This document shows, one piece after another, positions 9,055-17,685 of a DNA stretch of 64,000 nt (positions within the stretch are counted from its first letter, which is position 1; the number at the start of each line of letters is the position of its first letter). The stretch is from Catellatospora bangladeshensis. GTDB taxonomy: Bacteria > Actinomycetota > Actinomycetes > Mycobacteriales > Micromonosporaceae. The translations under genes and the position numbers were made by a program. The notes under the pieces are model-generated. The model searched no databases and was not told the origin of the DNA. It saw only the letters and a program-made list of their open reading frames with translations. The stretch is from positions 1 through 64,000 of the forward strand of contig NZ_BONF01000039.1 in assembly GCF_016862575.1 (NCBI RefSeq), read 5' to 3'.

Positions 9055-9174
9055 CTACAAGGTGGTCTCCCGTACCAGGAAGGCGCAGGCGATCTCGGGC
9101 ACGGTCAGGGCGGCGACCACCCGCGCCCACTCCTCGTGGTGGGCCTGGGCGATCGCCTCCTCGACGTCGCTCAC
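9055..9174 (-). pseudogene. Remnant of an ECF sigma factor gene (internal deletion)
   Basis: The 39-codon frame from GTG 9174 begins VSDVEEAIAQAHHEEWARVVAAL, the N-terminus of an ECF sigma factor of the ECF42 type, then jumps straight to VPEIACAFLVRETT, which belongs to region 4 in such proteins. It ends at TAG inside the IS21-like right end. About 150 codons of the middle and all of the C-terminus are missing. GTGA overlap with the YCII-like remnant preserves the usual YCII-sigma gene order. Confidence 0.7.
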
Positions 9175-9331
9175 TGGTATGGCCACACCCCGATCTTCCG
9201 ATCGCAGACCGGCGACTGCTCGGCGGCGAGTTTGAGCGCCACATCGAGATCGGGGGCCTCCCGCACCCAGACGCCGGCGAGGTACTCCTTCGACTCCACG
9301 AACGGCCCGTCGCTGAACACCGCCTGCTCGC
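9171..9331 (-). pseudogene. Remnant of a YCII/DGPF-domain protein gene
   Basis: The frame ending at 9171 reads AVFSDGPFVESKEYLAGVWVREAPDLDVALKLAAEQ, the C-terminal half of a YCII-related (DGPF) protein. The N-terminal half is gone; a good SD plus ATG at 9343 is in another frame. Such proteins are normally co-transcribed with the ECF42-type sigma gene, which is also broken here. Confidence 0.7.
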
Positions 9332-9385
9332 CCCGGTTGTCATCTCCTGTGGTGTCAGAACACCGTGGTACCCCGGTCAGGGACT

Positions 9386-9994
9386 TCAAGCCGTCGCATA
9401 CTGCGGGCGCCCGGCCGGCCGGAAGACCTGGGTCGTCACGCCCTTCGAGTCGACCCGCGACTCGACCAGATCGAGCGCAAGGTCCGGACCGGTCTCCGGG
9501 AACAGTCTCGCGCCCAGGCCAACGATCACCGGGATCACGATCAGAGTCATCTCGTCGACCAGATCGTTGGCCAGCAGCCACCGGACCAGGGCGCCACTGC
9601 CGTGCACCTGAAGCTCGCCCCCGGGCTTGGCCTTCAGCTCGCTGACGGCCGCCGCGAGGTCACCGCGGAGAACGGTCGTGTCCTCCCAGCGCGGCGCGGT
9701 GAGCAGGGTCGAGGCAACGTACTTGGGGGCCTCGTTCGAAGCCACGCCGATGGGATGTGCGCGCATCTGGTCGATAGATCCCCACGAGCCGGCGAACAAC
9801 TCGTAGGTGCGTCGGCCGAACAGGAACGCCTCGGCTCGCTGGTAGGTCTGTGTGATGAACGTCCTGGTCCCGTCGTCGCCCTTCCCCAAGGCCCATCCGC
9901 CACGCTCGAACCCGTTCGGGTGGTCGTCCGTCGGGGCGCCGTTGTTCTGCATTACTCCATCAATGGAGATTTGGGGCATGGTCGTCAGCTTCAT
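9386..9994 (-). CDS. RibD C-terminal / dihydrofolate reductase-like protein
   Basis: 202 aa from ATG 9994 (an ATG six bases earlier is also possible). It begins MKLTTMPQISIDGVMQ, then has LFGRRTYELFAGSW, KYVASTLL and ELQVHGSGALVRWLLANDLVDEMTLIVIPVIVGLGARLF, the full set of conserved blocks of the RibD_C reductase family, which bind NADPH. Many actinobacterial paralogues have unknown substrates. It lies upstream of the YCII and sigma remnants on the same strand, a common trio in actinomycetes. Confidence 0.85.
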   Translation of the reverse strand: MKLTTMPQISIDGVMQNNGAPTDDHPNGFERGGWALGKGDDGTRTFITQTYQRAEAFLFGRRTYELFAGSWGSIDQMRAHPIGVASNEAPKYVASTLLTAPRWEDTTVLRGDLAAAVSELKAKPGGELQVHGSGALVRWLLANDLVDEMTLIVIPVIVGLGARLFPETGPDLALDLVESRVDSKGVTTQVFRPAGRPQYATA

Positions 9995-10000
9995 GATCAT

Positions 10001-10563
10001 GTTTCCTTGTCTGGGCGTCGCCCCTTGTGGGCGGCCTCACCCCTGCTACGTACGCCACCGCCCCGATCCGACACCCCCTCCCAGACTTCTTTGAAGAATT
10101 CCGGTAGGCCGGTCGTCATCGCTCCGACCCCACGGCAGTTTCGTAGCGACTGCGCTTTGCCTTCCCAAGCACGCCCAGCACGAACAAGCTGACCGCAGGC
10201 CTGCCCTCGAACGAGCCGGCTCGGTGCTCCGCCGGGAGGCAGATCTGCGTGAAGCGGTTCTTGGTTCACCGGGTTCAGCCCTGATGCCATGCGACCTCAG
10301 GCGCGGAGCGCGGGCCTACACCATCTGGAGATAAGGTTTGCCGACCTTTAGCAGGGCATGTCCCGCCGCATCGGCAGCGGTCAGCGGTGTCGACGACGAT
10401 CGCTTGCAAGTCGCCTCGATCCCATGTTGCCGTCCCCGTCCCGACCCCGTAACTCAGGCTCCTAGGACGATGGAGGCGACGTGAGTCAGCCCGCTGCTCG
10501 TTCCACGGCCGCGGACGCCTGCCGACAACGGACGAGGCCGTCATCGGCTGGCGCAGGACTGCC
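10001..10563. other. Gene-poor spacer
   Basis: No open frame here shows domain motifs or a convincing start. A 97-codon minus frame (9997-10290) and pieces of other frames have random-looking composition. It separates the reductase gene from the end of the large membrane-anchored protein gene. Confidence 0.6.
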
Positions 10564-12699
10564 TCAGCTCGCCACGTAGCCTTTACCGGTCCAGCGGTAG
10601 ATGGTGTGGTGGCTGGTGCCGCCGGCACAGTCGGGGTCGCAGTCGTTGAGCGCCGAGTCGACCTCGTAACGCCCGTCGCCGTCGGTGTCGACCAGCGAGG
10701 CGCTGTAGAACCGCTGGGCGTACTCCCCAGGCGGGGGCAGCGTGTCGAAGGTGTCGAAGCCCTGGGCGCTGGGACCAAGAATGATCACGCCGTTGTAGCG
10801 TCCCGGGTCGTAGTTGATGAACAGATGCCCGGTGCCATCGATGGCAGGGGCCGCAGGTGCGAGCCGGTACCAGGCGCCGGCCCGGTGCCGCCAGCGCACG
10901 TTCCCGTTGGCGCCGATGACGGCGATGAACGCTTCCGAAGCGCCCACCTCGGTCGGCATCGTGGTGATCAGGACGCTGTGGCCGTAGGACGGATGCTCGA
11001 AGTACACGCTGCCCGTGACCGTGCACGCAGCCTCGCACAGTTGCAGCTGGCGCAGCCGGCTGATGACCGGCACGGCCGGATACCCCGACAGCGACCAGAC
11101 CTCGTCGGCCACGACCCCGGCCGCTTTCGGGTCGCCCCAGTCGCCGGGCAGGAAGCCGGCGAGTTCGGCCAGGTAGTCGTCTGGGCAGGCGTCCAGCGGC
11201 TTGACTGCCGTGCGGGCGGCTGGTCGCCACTGGTCGAACTGCCACAGCTCCCGGTTCTCGTCGGCGAACGTGTCCTGCAGTGCGAGGTTGCGGTAGAGGC
11301 GGCCGCTGTCGGCGTTGACATCGCGGCAGGAGGGTGTCCACACGCCGAGCTGCTGCGGTCGTCCGTCGCCGCGCACGCTGAAGGCCAGCGGCCCGACGAG
11401 GGTGTCGGCGAGCTGGTCGGACAGGTAGAAAAGCAGGTCGGCGTACTTGAGGACGGCGTATGCCTGGGCGAGCTGGTGGACCAGGCGGTCGCCGCGCGCG
11501 ACGAGCTGTGCGGTGGTGCCGGGGTGGGCGCGGATCGCCTGCTGTTCGAGGGCTTCGAAGCGGGCGCCGAACTCGCTGCCTGGGTCGACGATGTCGGTGG
11601 CGCACGAGCCGACGGCGTCGACGACGGCACGCACGATCGTCTCCGGGTCGGCCTTCGGCCGGTTGAGCAGCTCCTTGCCCCCGCACTCGTACAACGCCTG
11701 CAGCATGGCGTTGATCAGAGGGTTGTCGCTGCCACCGACCGGGAGCTGGTCGAAGATGTAGGTGGTGACGTCGACCAGGACGGTGACGGCGTCGACGCTT
11801 CCGGTACCGGTCTGCATCACCGATCCGGGGGAGTCCGGGCGGCCGATCCCGACTGCGACCTCGGCCAGCGGTGGCAGCAGGAACGACTTGTCGGAGTCGA
11901 AAACGTCGTGGGCGGTGCGGTAGATGACTGCCTTCGGGCCGAACTCCTCCCGCCCTGCCCACGTCCACGCCCATGCGGCGTGGTCGGGCTTGAGCTGCAG
12001 GCGCTGGGTGAAGGTGCGGTTGTTGGCCACCCGGGCGGTGACGATCTCATCGCGGTCGGGTTCGAAGCAGACCCGCAGCGCGGCCGCTGACAGGTCCTCG
12101 TCCGGGTCGACGACACCGCGTACCCACGACGGCAGCGGCTTGCCGCTGCATGCGGGGGCGTCGACGCGTTTTCCGAGCAGCTCGCCGGTCCACTGGCTGG
12201 CCGATGCCGCCCAGTCCCAGAACGAGAAGTCCCGCAGCGAAGCCACCAGCGTGTCCCCGTCGACGCTCAGGCGCACGTCGGACACTCTCCACATTCGCAG
12301 ATCCGGGTCCCAGCGGGTCAGTACGGCTGCGGCGCGCTGCCGCGGGGACAGCTGCGGCACCTTCCACCGCACGGTGACCGGCTCGCGCAGCGGCTGGTCG
12401 TGTTCGACGCCGACCGGCTGACCGAACAACTCGCCGTCGTGCTCGCCGATGGCCGCGACCGGCAGGACGGTGATGAGGCTGCCGTAGGCCACCGCACCGG
12501 GCGGGATCTGCATCTCGACGTCGCCGACCTGGACGGTGCCGCCGTCGGGACCGACTTGGGTGCCGTCGCCGGTGACCTGCGGGGCAGGGTCGCGGGTCGC
12601 TGTGGTCGTGTCGCGTCGGGTCAACCACCAGGCGCCTGCTGCGCCGCCGACCAGGATCACGACTGCCGTGACCGCTGCCAGCAGCCGTCTTCTGCCCAT
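10564..12699 (-). CDS. Large membrane-anchored extracellular protein, unknown function
   Basis: 711 aa from ATG 12699 with AAGGAGA 8 bp upstream. It begins MGRRRLLAAV followed by a 17-residue hydrophobic anchor and WWLTRR, so the bulk is outside. Residues about 40-85 (DGGTVQVGDVEMQIPPGAVAYG) look like a ZU5-type beta domain. The middle has paired Cys in a secreted-protein pattern, and the end has VDTDGDGRYEVDSALNDCDPDC, an EF/dockerin-like Asp-rich loop that may bind calcium. Catalytic residues are not recognisable. The frame extends to 13389 but runs antisense through otsA there. Confidence 0.7.
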   Translation of the reverse strand: MGRRRLLAAVTAVVILVGGAAGAWWLTRRDTTTATRDPAPQVTGDGTQVGPDGGTVQVGDVEMQIPPGAVAYGSLITVLPVAAIGEHDGELFGQPVGVEHDQPLREPVTVRWKVPQLSPRQRAAAVLTRWDPDLRMWRVSDVRLSVDGDTLVASLRDFSFWDWAASASQWTGELLGKRVDAPACSGKPLPSWVRGVVDPDEDLSAAALRVCFEPDRDEIVTARVANNRTFTQRLQLKPDHAAWAWTWAGREEFGPKAVIYRTAHDVFDSDKSFLLPPLAEVAVGIGRPDSPGSVMQTGTGSVDAVTVLVDVTTYIFDQLPVGGSDNPLINAMLQALYECGGKELLNRPKADPETIVRAVVDAVGSCATDIVDPGSEFGARFEALEQQAIRAHPGTTAQLVARGDRLVHQLAQAYAVLKYADLLFYLSDQLADTLVGPLAFSVRGDGRPQQLGVWTPSCRDVNADSGRLYRNLALQDTFADENRELWQFDQWRPAARTAVKPLDACPDDYLAELAGFLPGDWGDPKAAGVVADEVWSLSGYPAVPVISRLRQLQLCEAACTVTGSVYFEHPSYGHSVLITTMPTEVGASEAFIAVIGANGNVRWRHRAGAWYRLAPAAPAIDGTGHLFINYDPGRYNGVIILGPSAQGFDTFDTLPPPGEYAQRFYSASLVDTDGDGRYEVDSALNDCDPDCAGGTSHHTIYRWTGKGYVAS

Positions 12700-12992
12700 G
12701 CCGCGTCTCCTTGCCCGGGTGTGGCCGGCAGCGGTGTGGGCTGCCGCATCGACGCTACGAGATGCGGCCGCGTGGGCACTTCGGTCGAGCAACCCGGACC
12801 TGGTGACCGAAAGGCGAGATCGATTCCACACGAGAGATGATTCCAGTGCGCGGCATTCGTGGCAGTACATCGGCTTCGGCCAGAGGCCGCCGTCAGGCCT
12901 GCAGGTGTTTCGGGATGCCAGATCGAGGCCGGCGAACGGTTCGGTGAGTACCCGGTTCGGCCCGAATCCGGTCTCGCCGTGCCTGATCCTCT
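12700..12992. other. Spacer between otsA end and the large membrane protein start
   Basis: Contains the promoter side of the gene starting at 12699. A minus frame encodes MYCHECRALESS with a CxxC pair near 12860, but no start or homology supports it. No clear terminator for otsA was found. Confidence 0.5.
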
Positions 12993-14438
12993 TCAGGCTG
13001 CGGCGGCACAGGTCCAGCCCGCGGGCTGTTCGAGTCTGCTGAGAAAGTCGGCTGCCCACCGGTTGACGTCGTGGCGGCGCAGGTGAGCCCGCATCGGCAG
13101 CATACGGCCGGCCTGCTCGTCGCGGTCGGCGTAGGCGGCCGCCACGATCGCGTTCTTGAGCCCGTCGAGGTCGTGGGGGTTGACCGTCCAGGCCTGGCGC
13201 AGCTCGGCGGCGGCGCCGGCGAATTCGCTGAGCACCAGCGCGCCGGTGCCGTCGGTGCGTGCGGCGACGTATTCCTTGGCGACCAGGTTCATGCCGTCGC
13301 GCAGCGGTGTCACCGCCATCACGTCGGCTGCCGCATACAGCGCAGCCAGCTCCGCGCGGTCGTAAGACTGGTGTAGATAGTGCACGCACAGCCGCCCGAT
13401 GCCGGCGTGCACGCCGTTGATGCGGCTGACCATACGCTCGACCCGCTCCCGTAGCGCCTGGTAGTGGTCGATGCGCTGGCGGCTGGGCACGGCGACCTGC
13501 ACCATCACGGTATTGGCGGGTTCCAGGCGGCCCTCGGTCAGCAGCTCCCCGAACGCGGTCAACCTGTGCTCGATGCCTTTGGTGTAGTCGAGCCGGTCCA
13601 CGCCCAGGATCAACGTCGAGGGGTCGCCCAGCTCGCGGCGTATCTCAACGGCCCGGGCCTGCACTTGAGGGTCGTCGGCCAGCCGCTGCTGCGTGGCGAC
13701 GTCGATGGAGATCGGGAACGTCGCCGCGGTGGTGATCCCCGCGCCGTGCTCGATCTCATCGCCGGTGAGCTTCGCGCCCACCAGCTCCCTTGCCAGACGC
13801 TGGAAGTTGCGGGTCCCATGAGGGTGCTGGAAGCCGACGAGATCGGCGCCGAGCAGCCCACGTATGATCTCGTCGCGCAGCGGCAGCTGGCAGAACAGCT
13901 CGGCCGGCGGGAACGGGATGTGCAGGAAGAAGCCGATCCGCAGGTCCGGGCGCAGTCCGCGAAGCATGCCGGGGACCAGCTGCAGGTGGTAGTCGTGTAC
14001 CCAGACCAGGGCGCCCGGCGCGGCCAGGCGCGCCGCGGCGACGGCGAAGCGTTCGTTGACGGCGCGGTAGCTGTGTCGCCAGTCGCGGTCGAATACCGGC
14101 TGCTCGACGGCGTCGTGATAGAGCGGCCAGATGGTGGCGTTGGACTGGCCCTCGTAGTAGCGGTCGACATCCTGTTCGGAGAGCCCGACGGGGTGCAGGT
14201 GGATGCCGTCGTGGGTGAACGGGTCCGGGGCTGGGCCGGGCTGCCCGTGCCAGCCGATCCAAGCCCCGGCGTGCTGCTGCATGATCGGGTGCAGGGCGGT
14301 GACCAAGCCGCCGGGGCTGCGCTGCCATCGGCTGTCGCCGGTGGAGCTGGTGATGCGGTCAACCGGCAGGCGGTTGGCCAGTACGAGCAGGTCGTAGCCG
14401 GCGCGGCCGGCGGTCGGCGTGCTGGGTTCGGGTGCCAT
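12993..14438 (-). CDS. otsA: Trehalose-6-phosphate synthase (GT20)
   Basis: 481 aa from ATG 14438 (GGAGG 14 bp upstream). It transfers glucose from UDP- or ADP-glucose to glucose 6-phosphate in the cytosol. All GT20 signatures are intact: LANRLPV and GGLVTAL (donor loop), [48 protein letters not shown] (phosphate-binding Arg and Lys) and [14 protein letters not shown]. It follows the STAS gene at 14470 by 31 bp and is the last gene of the STAS/pseudoenzyme operon. A partner phosphatase is not adjacent; a GH65/HAD fusion lies at 46525. Confidence 0.93.
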   Translation of the reverse strand: MAPEPSTPTAGRAGYDLLVLANRLPVDRITSSTGDSRWQRSPGGLVTALHPIMQQHAGAWIGWHGQPGPAPDPFTHDGIHLHPVGLSEQDVDRYYEGQSNATIWPLYHDAVEQPVFDRDWRHSYRAVNERFAVAAARLAAPGALVWVHDYHLQLVPGMLRGLRPDLRIGFFLHIPFPPAELFCQLPLRDEIIRGLLGADLVGFQHPHGTRNFQRLARELVGAKLTGDEIEHGAGITTAATFPISIDVATQQRLADDPQVQARAVEIRRELGDPSTLILGVDRLDYTKGIEHRLTAFGELLTEGRLEPANTVMVQVAVPSRQRIDHYQALRERVERMVSRINGVHAGIGRLCVHYLHQSYDRAELAALYAAADVMAVTPLRDGMNLVAKEYVAARTDGTGALVLSEFAGAAAELRQAWTVNPHDLDGLKNAIVAAAYADRDEQAGRMLPMRAHLRRHDVNRWAADFLSRLEQPAGWTCAAAA

Positions 14439-14469
14439 CGCGTGGGCTGCCTCCAGACGGGGTCGCGGA

Positions 14470-14886
14470 TTACCGCATCGGATCGAGATGGCGGTGTCGC
14501 AGGCAGGGCAGGCGCAGACGTGCACGCGACCGGAGCCGCGCTGTCGGCGCCCCGCTGGCGCCACGTGGGCCTGCGGTGGCATGGGTGGTTCGCGCATGTG
14601 CCCGCATCGCGTTGAGGAGACCGGGGGACGGGTCGGCGATCGTCAGCGTGACGGCGCAGCGGTCGGCTTCGACCCTGCCGCGGATCAGCGCCGCGACGCC
14701 TGCGGCGTCGATGATGTCGACGGCGGTCAGGTCCAGGCTCAACCGCCGGGCGCGCAGCCGGTGCAGCGCGAGGCTGATGGCCTGGCCGAGCTGCCGGGCG
14801 GTGGCGGCGTTCAGCCGGCCGTGCGCGACCAGCTGCAGGCCGGATGACGTCGCTTGCAGCCGCAGGTGCAGACGAGAACTGTTCAC
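14470..14886 (-). CDS. STAS-domain protein (anti-sigma antagonist-like), no phosphoacceptor
   Basis: 138 aa from GTG 14886, which overlaps the previous stop as GTGA. The STAS fold is clear: LHLRLQATSSGLQLVAHGRLNAATARQL, then LSLDLTAVDIIDAAGVAALI. In SpoIIAA-type proteins the motif is D-S-S-G with the second Ser phosphorylated; here it is D-A-A-G (Ala62), so kinase control is unlikely. The C-terminal 25 residues are Arg-rich with CLRH. It is fifth in the operon, just before otsA. Confidence 0.82.
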   Translation of the reverse strand: MNSSRLHLRLQATSSGLQLVAHGRLNAATARQLGQAISLALHRLRARRLSLDLTAVDIIDAAGVAALIRGRVEADRCAVTLTIADPSPGLLNAMRAHARTTHATAGPRGASGAPTARLRSRARLRLPCLRHRHLDPMR

Positions 14887-15305
14887 CGGCGGCCGTCCAT
14901 TTCCTGGCCGCCGGAGCGGCGCGGGCGGGACCGCCCTGCGCACCTGGTGCCGGTGCGGTGGCGCCGCAGCGGCATCGCGTGACGGCGGGGCGGCCCGGGC
15001 AGCAGGTAGCCGACGTGATGGGCGTGCAGGGCCGACTGCACGCACGTGGAGCAGGCGTCCACCATGAAGGTGACGCCGTGGCGGGCTGCGGTCTGCTGGC
15101 ACAGCACGACCGCGGCGACACCGACGGCGTCGATGCGGGTGACAGCCGCCAGGTCCAGCAGCACCGCAGCAGGCGCGTACCGGCGAAGCAGTCCGAGCAC
15201 GACTTTCGGTAGTCGGTGGGCGTTGTCGGCACGCAGCGCGCCAACGGCGGTGACGCGCAGCTGCCGCTGCCGGCCGGACATGCGTAGCGCGAGGTCGTCG
15301 CTCAT
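14883..15305 (-). CDS. STAS-domain protein, no phosphoacceptor
   Basis: 140 aa from ATG 15305, coupled to the upstream pseudo-glycohydrolase by an ATGA overlap and to the next STAS gene by GTGA. Core: LRVTAVGALRADNAHRLPKVV, then AVLLDLAAVTRIDAVGVAAVVL. The phosphoacceptor position (second residue after Asp in D-S-S-G) is Val61. The region after residue 80 has FMVDACSTCVQSALHAHHVGYLL with a CxxC, then a basic tail. Partner proteins are not known; no anti-sigma kinase lies in the window. Confidence 0.8.
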   Translation of the reverse strand: MSDDLALRMSGRQRQLRVTAVGALRADNAHRLPKVVLGLLRRYAPAAVLLDLAAVTRIDAVGVAAVVLCQQTAARHGVTFMVDACSTCVQSALHAHHVGYLLPGPPRRHAMPLRRHRTGTRCAGRSRPRRSGGQEMDGRR

Positions 15306-16297
15306 GACCCCTCGCCGGTATGGTCTCCGGCGCTGCGCCGGCTGCCGCGTGCGGTTGTCGATGAAAGCCCTGCCGCCGCCGCGCGCAGGCGCAGCAGCCG
15401 CACGACGTCAGGCCGCCACGGCATGGCGACCGTGTGCTCGGGGTGGCGCGCACCGATGATCGCACCGACGATGGCGGCGACGGTCTGGGTCTGACCGCCC
15501 ATCATCAGCGCATAGCGGATCGCGGCGGTGGGCTCGTCGGGATGACGCAGAAACGCCGTCAGCGCTGCGGGCACACTGCGCAGGGCAGTGCGGTCGGCTC
15601 CGAGCGTCGCGGCGGTCTCCGCCGGCGCACTGCGGTGGCGCACCAGAGTCTGGACCGTGCGCAGCGCCGAGCGGAACTCGGCCGTGCGCATCTGGGCCGC
15701 CACCGCCGACAGGAACCGGTACTTGTCGGCAGGCGCGCCGGGCTGGCTGCGCACGGCCAGCGCCACCGCGGCCGCGGCCGCGGCGGCACCGTCCCGGGCG
15801 AGCAGATGGGTGTGCGTGATCCCCGCCGACCGGCGGCCCAGTGCTGCGGCTGCGGCCGCGCCGACGCCGGGCACCAGGCCCGCGGCGCAGGCGCGCACCG
15901 CGGCGACGCTGCCGAAGCTGCCATCGCCGTGGTGGACCTTAGGAGCGGCCTGCCACCAGCGGGCACCTGAAGCGACCGCGACCAGCACCCGGGCAGTGCC
16001 CGAACCCGCCAGATCCGGCCGGTCGGACGGCCACTCCTTCGCCAGCTCCGAGGCCAGGCCGTCGTCGCTGATCCGGCCGCCGTGGGCGGCCAGATGCTCG
16101 GCGAGCACGGTCATCTGCAGCGCGGCCGGGCTCGGTCGCTGCGGGCGCGGTGAAGTGCGCAGGATGACCTCCACCTGCGCCGGGTCGGGCACGATACGGC
16201 CGTTGAACGGGGCGGCGATCAGATCGGCGCACGCGGCCACCAGCAGGCAGCCGTGTGCGCGTCGCAGCTGCTGCTGCTGGTCGAGCGGGTATGTCAC
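15302..16297 (-). CDS. ADP-ribosylglycohydrolase-fold pseudoenzyme
   Basis: 331 aa from GTG 16297, coupled by GTGA to the gene before. The fold follows the ADP-ribosylglycohydrolase pattern: an N-terminal RRAHGCLLVAACADLIAAPFNG helix, QMTVLAEHL, HHGDGSFGSVAAVRACAAGLVPG and GGQTQTVAAIVGAIIGA. The catalytic Asp residues that hold two Mg ions in active members are gone: TDDT is SPAA (residues 56-59), and GGDTDT is GGQTQT (about 267-272). So it should not hydrolyse ADP-ribose but might still bind it (inference). It is third in a six-gene operon. Confidence 0.75.
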   Translation of the reverse strand: MTYPLDQQQQLRRAHGCLLVAACADLIAAPFNGRIVPDPAQVEVILRTSPRPQRPSPAALQMTVLAEHLAAHGGRISDDGLASELAKEWPSDRPDLAGSGTARVLVAVASGARWWQAAPKVHHGDGSFGSVAAVRACAAGLVPGVGAAAAAALGRRSAGITHTHLLARDGAAAAAAAVALAVRSQPGAPADKYRFLSAVAAQMRTAEFRSALRTVQTLVRHRSAPAETAATLGADRTALRSVPAALTAFLRHPDEPTAAIRYALMMGGQTQTVAAIVGAIIGARHPEHTVAMPWRPDVVRLLRLRAAAAGLSSTTARGSRRSAGDHTGEGS

Positions 16298-17685
16298 CTT
16301 GCGTCGATCTTCCTCGGATTGTCGTGCGGAGCCGGATGCCCGGCTGGACGCGTGCTGCCTGCGGTCGCGGGCTGGCGTCGGCGGTTGGCCTGGGCCGGGG
16401 CGGCAGCGCGAGCGCGTACGACGGCCATCAGCCGCCGGGCCCACGCCTCAGGGGCGGGTGCCGTCCCAGCCGAGCCAGCCAGGGGCACCGATGCGCTGAC
16501 ACCGGCCACCCGCGCGATGGCAGCGGAGAATGCCGCGGTGTCGTGCGGGTTGACCACCACCGCACCGGGCAGGTCCGCCCCGTCGCAGGTGAGCTCGCTG
16601 ACCACGACCGGGGCGCTGCCGTGCGCGGCGACGAACTCGTGCGCCTGCGCCGCCGTGCCGTGATGGTCGGGGGTGGCCAGGAGCGCGTCGCAGGCCAGGT
16701 ACAGCGACGTAAGCTCCCGCCGGTCCGGGGCTGCCCGCAGGTAGTGCACGACGGGCTGGCCGACCTCGGCGTATGTTCCGTTGACCTTCGCGATGAGGCG
16801 GTCGACGCGTTCGCGGTGGTCGTGCTCTGCCGGGGTCCGCGGCTCGCCGTATCCGACGTGCAGCAGCGCGATGGTGGCAGGGGCGGGGCGGTGCTCGGCA
16901 AGGAACCGGTCGAAGGCGACCAGCCGCTGCTCGACGGCCTCGGCGGGGTCCCAGCCGGCCACCGACAGCAGCACCGGCCCGGCCACCCGCAGCGCGGCGC
17001 GGATCTGCTGGGCGCGGGCACGCACCGGCCCAGACCGGGCCAGCCTTCGGATCCCCGCCGCGTCGGCGGGCATCGGGTAGGCCAGCACCCGCACCCGCCG
17101 GTTGCCGACGGCGATCTGCCCGTCACGCACCGGCAGCCCGTGCACCCGCCCGGCGAGGTCGAGCAGATTGGCCGCCGCACGCCGGTACGGCAGGACGACG
17201 ACATCGGCTCCCAGCAGCCCCGACAGCAGCTCCCGGTGCTCGGGCAGCCGCACGAACAGCTCGGCCGGAGGGAACGCGCTGTGCAGCTGCATCACGATGC
17301 CCAGGTCGGGCCGCAGCCGCCGCATCACGCCTGGCAGCAGCTGCAGCCGGTGCCCGTGGACCCAGATGACCGCCTGCTCGGCGGCAAGGCACGTGGCTGT
17401 GGCCGCCAGCCGACGGTTGACGGCCAGGTAGTCGTCGAACCAGCCCTCGGGAAACGCGGCCGGCTGATGGTGGCACAGGGAACGCAGCAGTGCCGCCGCG
17501 TGCGCCGCGTCAGCGCTGTCGGCCGTCTTGCCTGTGTCGGCGGCCAGCCAGGTGCCGGCCTGCAGGTCGGTATAGGCACGCAGGGCGGACAGTCCGGCAT
17601 CGACATGGTCGATGCAGTCGTCCGAGTCGGCTGGCGGAACCCGATCGGCAGCCATGATCAGCTGGTATCTGCCGGTGGTGTTCAT
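16294..17685 (-). CDS. GT20 (OtsA-like) pseudoenzyme
   Basis: 463 aa, colinear with the nearby OtsA, but its active site is erased. [12 protein letters not shown] is WVHGHRLQLLPG (residues 109-119), HIPFPP is [17 protein letters not shown] is SVAGWDPAEAV (241-251, losing the phosphate-binding Arg and Lys), and [14 protein letters not shown] is TPDHHGTAAQAHEF. Scaffold helices such as MRRLRPDLGI, PPAELF, RLPEHRELLSGLLGADVV and LTSLYLACDALLATP remain. A regulatory or scaffold role, perhaps by dimerising with OtsA, is inference. ATGA and GTGA overlaps couple it to both neighbours. Confidence 0.8.
   Translation of the reverse strand: MNTTGRYQLIMAADRVPPADSDDCIDHVDAGLSALRAYTDLQAGTWLAADTGKTADSADAAHAAALLRSLCHHQPAAFPEGWFDDYLAVNRRLAATATCLAAEQAVIWVHGHRLQLLPGVMRRLRPDLGIVMQLHSAFPPAELFVRLPEHRELLSGLLGADVVVLPYRRAAANLLDLAGRVHGLPVRDGQIAVGNRRVRVLAYPMPADAAGIRRLARSGPVRARAQQIRAALRVAGPVLLSVAGWDPAEAVEQRLVAFDRFLAEHRPAPATIALLHVGYGEPRTPAEHDHRERVDRLIAKVNGTYAEVGQPVVHYLRAAPDRRELTSLYLACDALLATPDHHGTAAQAHEFVAAHGSAPVVVSELTCDGADLPGAVVVNPHDTAAFSAAIARVAGVSASVPLAGSAGTAPAPEAWARRLMAVVRARAAAPAQANRRRQPATAGSTRPAGHPAPHDNPRKIDAR

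Larger units (their letters stand above)
8030..9059. mobile_element. IS21-like end repeats flanking a cargo gene, no transposase
   Basis: The left side holds three direct copies of a 17-bp unit GGGYKARWWYYGGCCCC at 8065-8081, 8088-8104 and 8130-8146. The right side holds four copies in inverted orientation at 8952-8968, 8977-8993 (degenerate), 8997-9013 and 9020-9036, spaced about 20-25 bp. Multiple end repeats of this kind are typical of IS21-family termini. The right end appears to start TGTAGGTAACCG (minus strand from 9059); the left may start TGTGTGAACC at 8030. istA and istB are absent and one other gene sits inside. No target duplication was recognised. Confidence 0.55.

Noticed and set aside
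9997-10290. 97-codon minus frame upstream of the RibD-like gene
   Set aside because: No SD, no recognisable domain, and it overlaps the start region of the reductase gene.
10564-13389. A 941-codon version of the large membrane-anchored protein
   Set aside because: The extra 230 codons lie antisense-free only by chance and overlap otsA; SD plus signal-anchor place the start at 12699.
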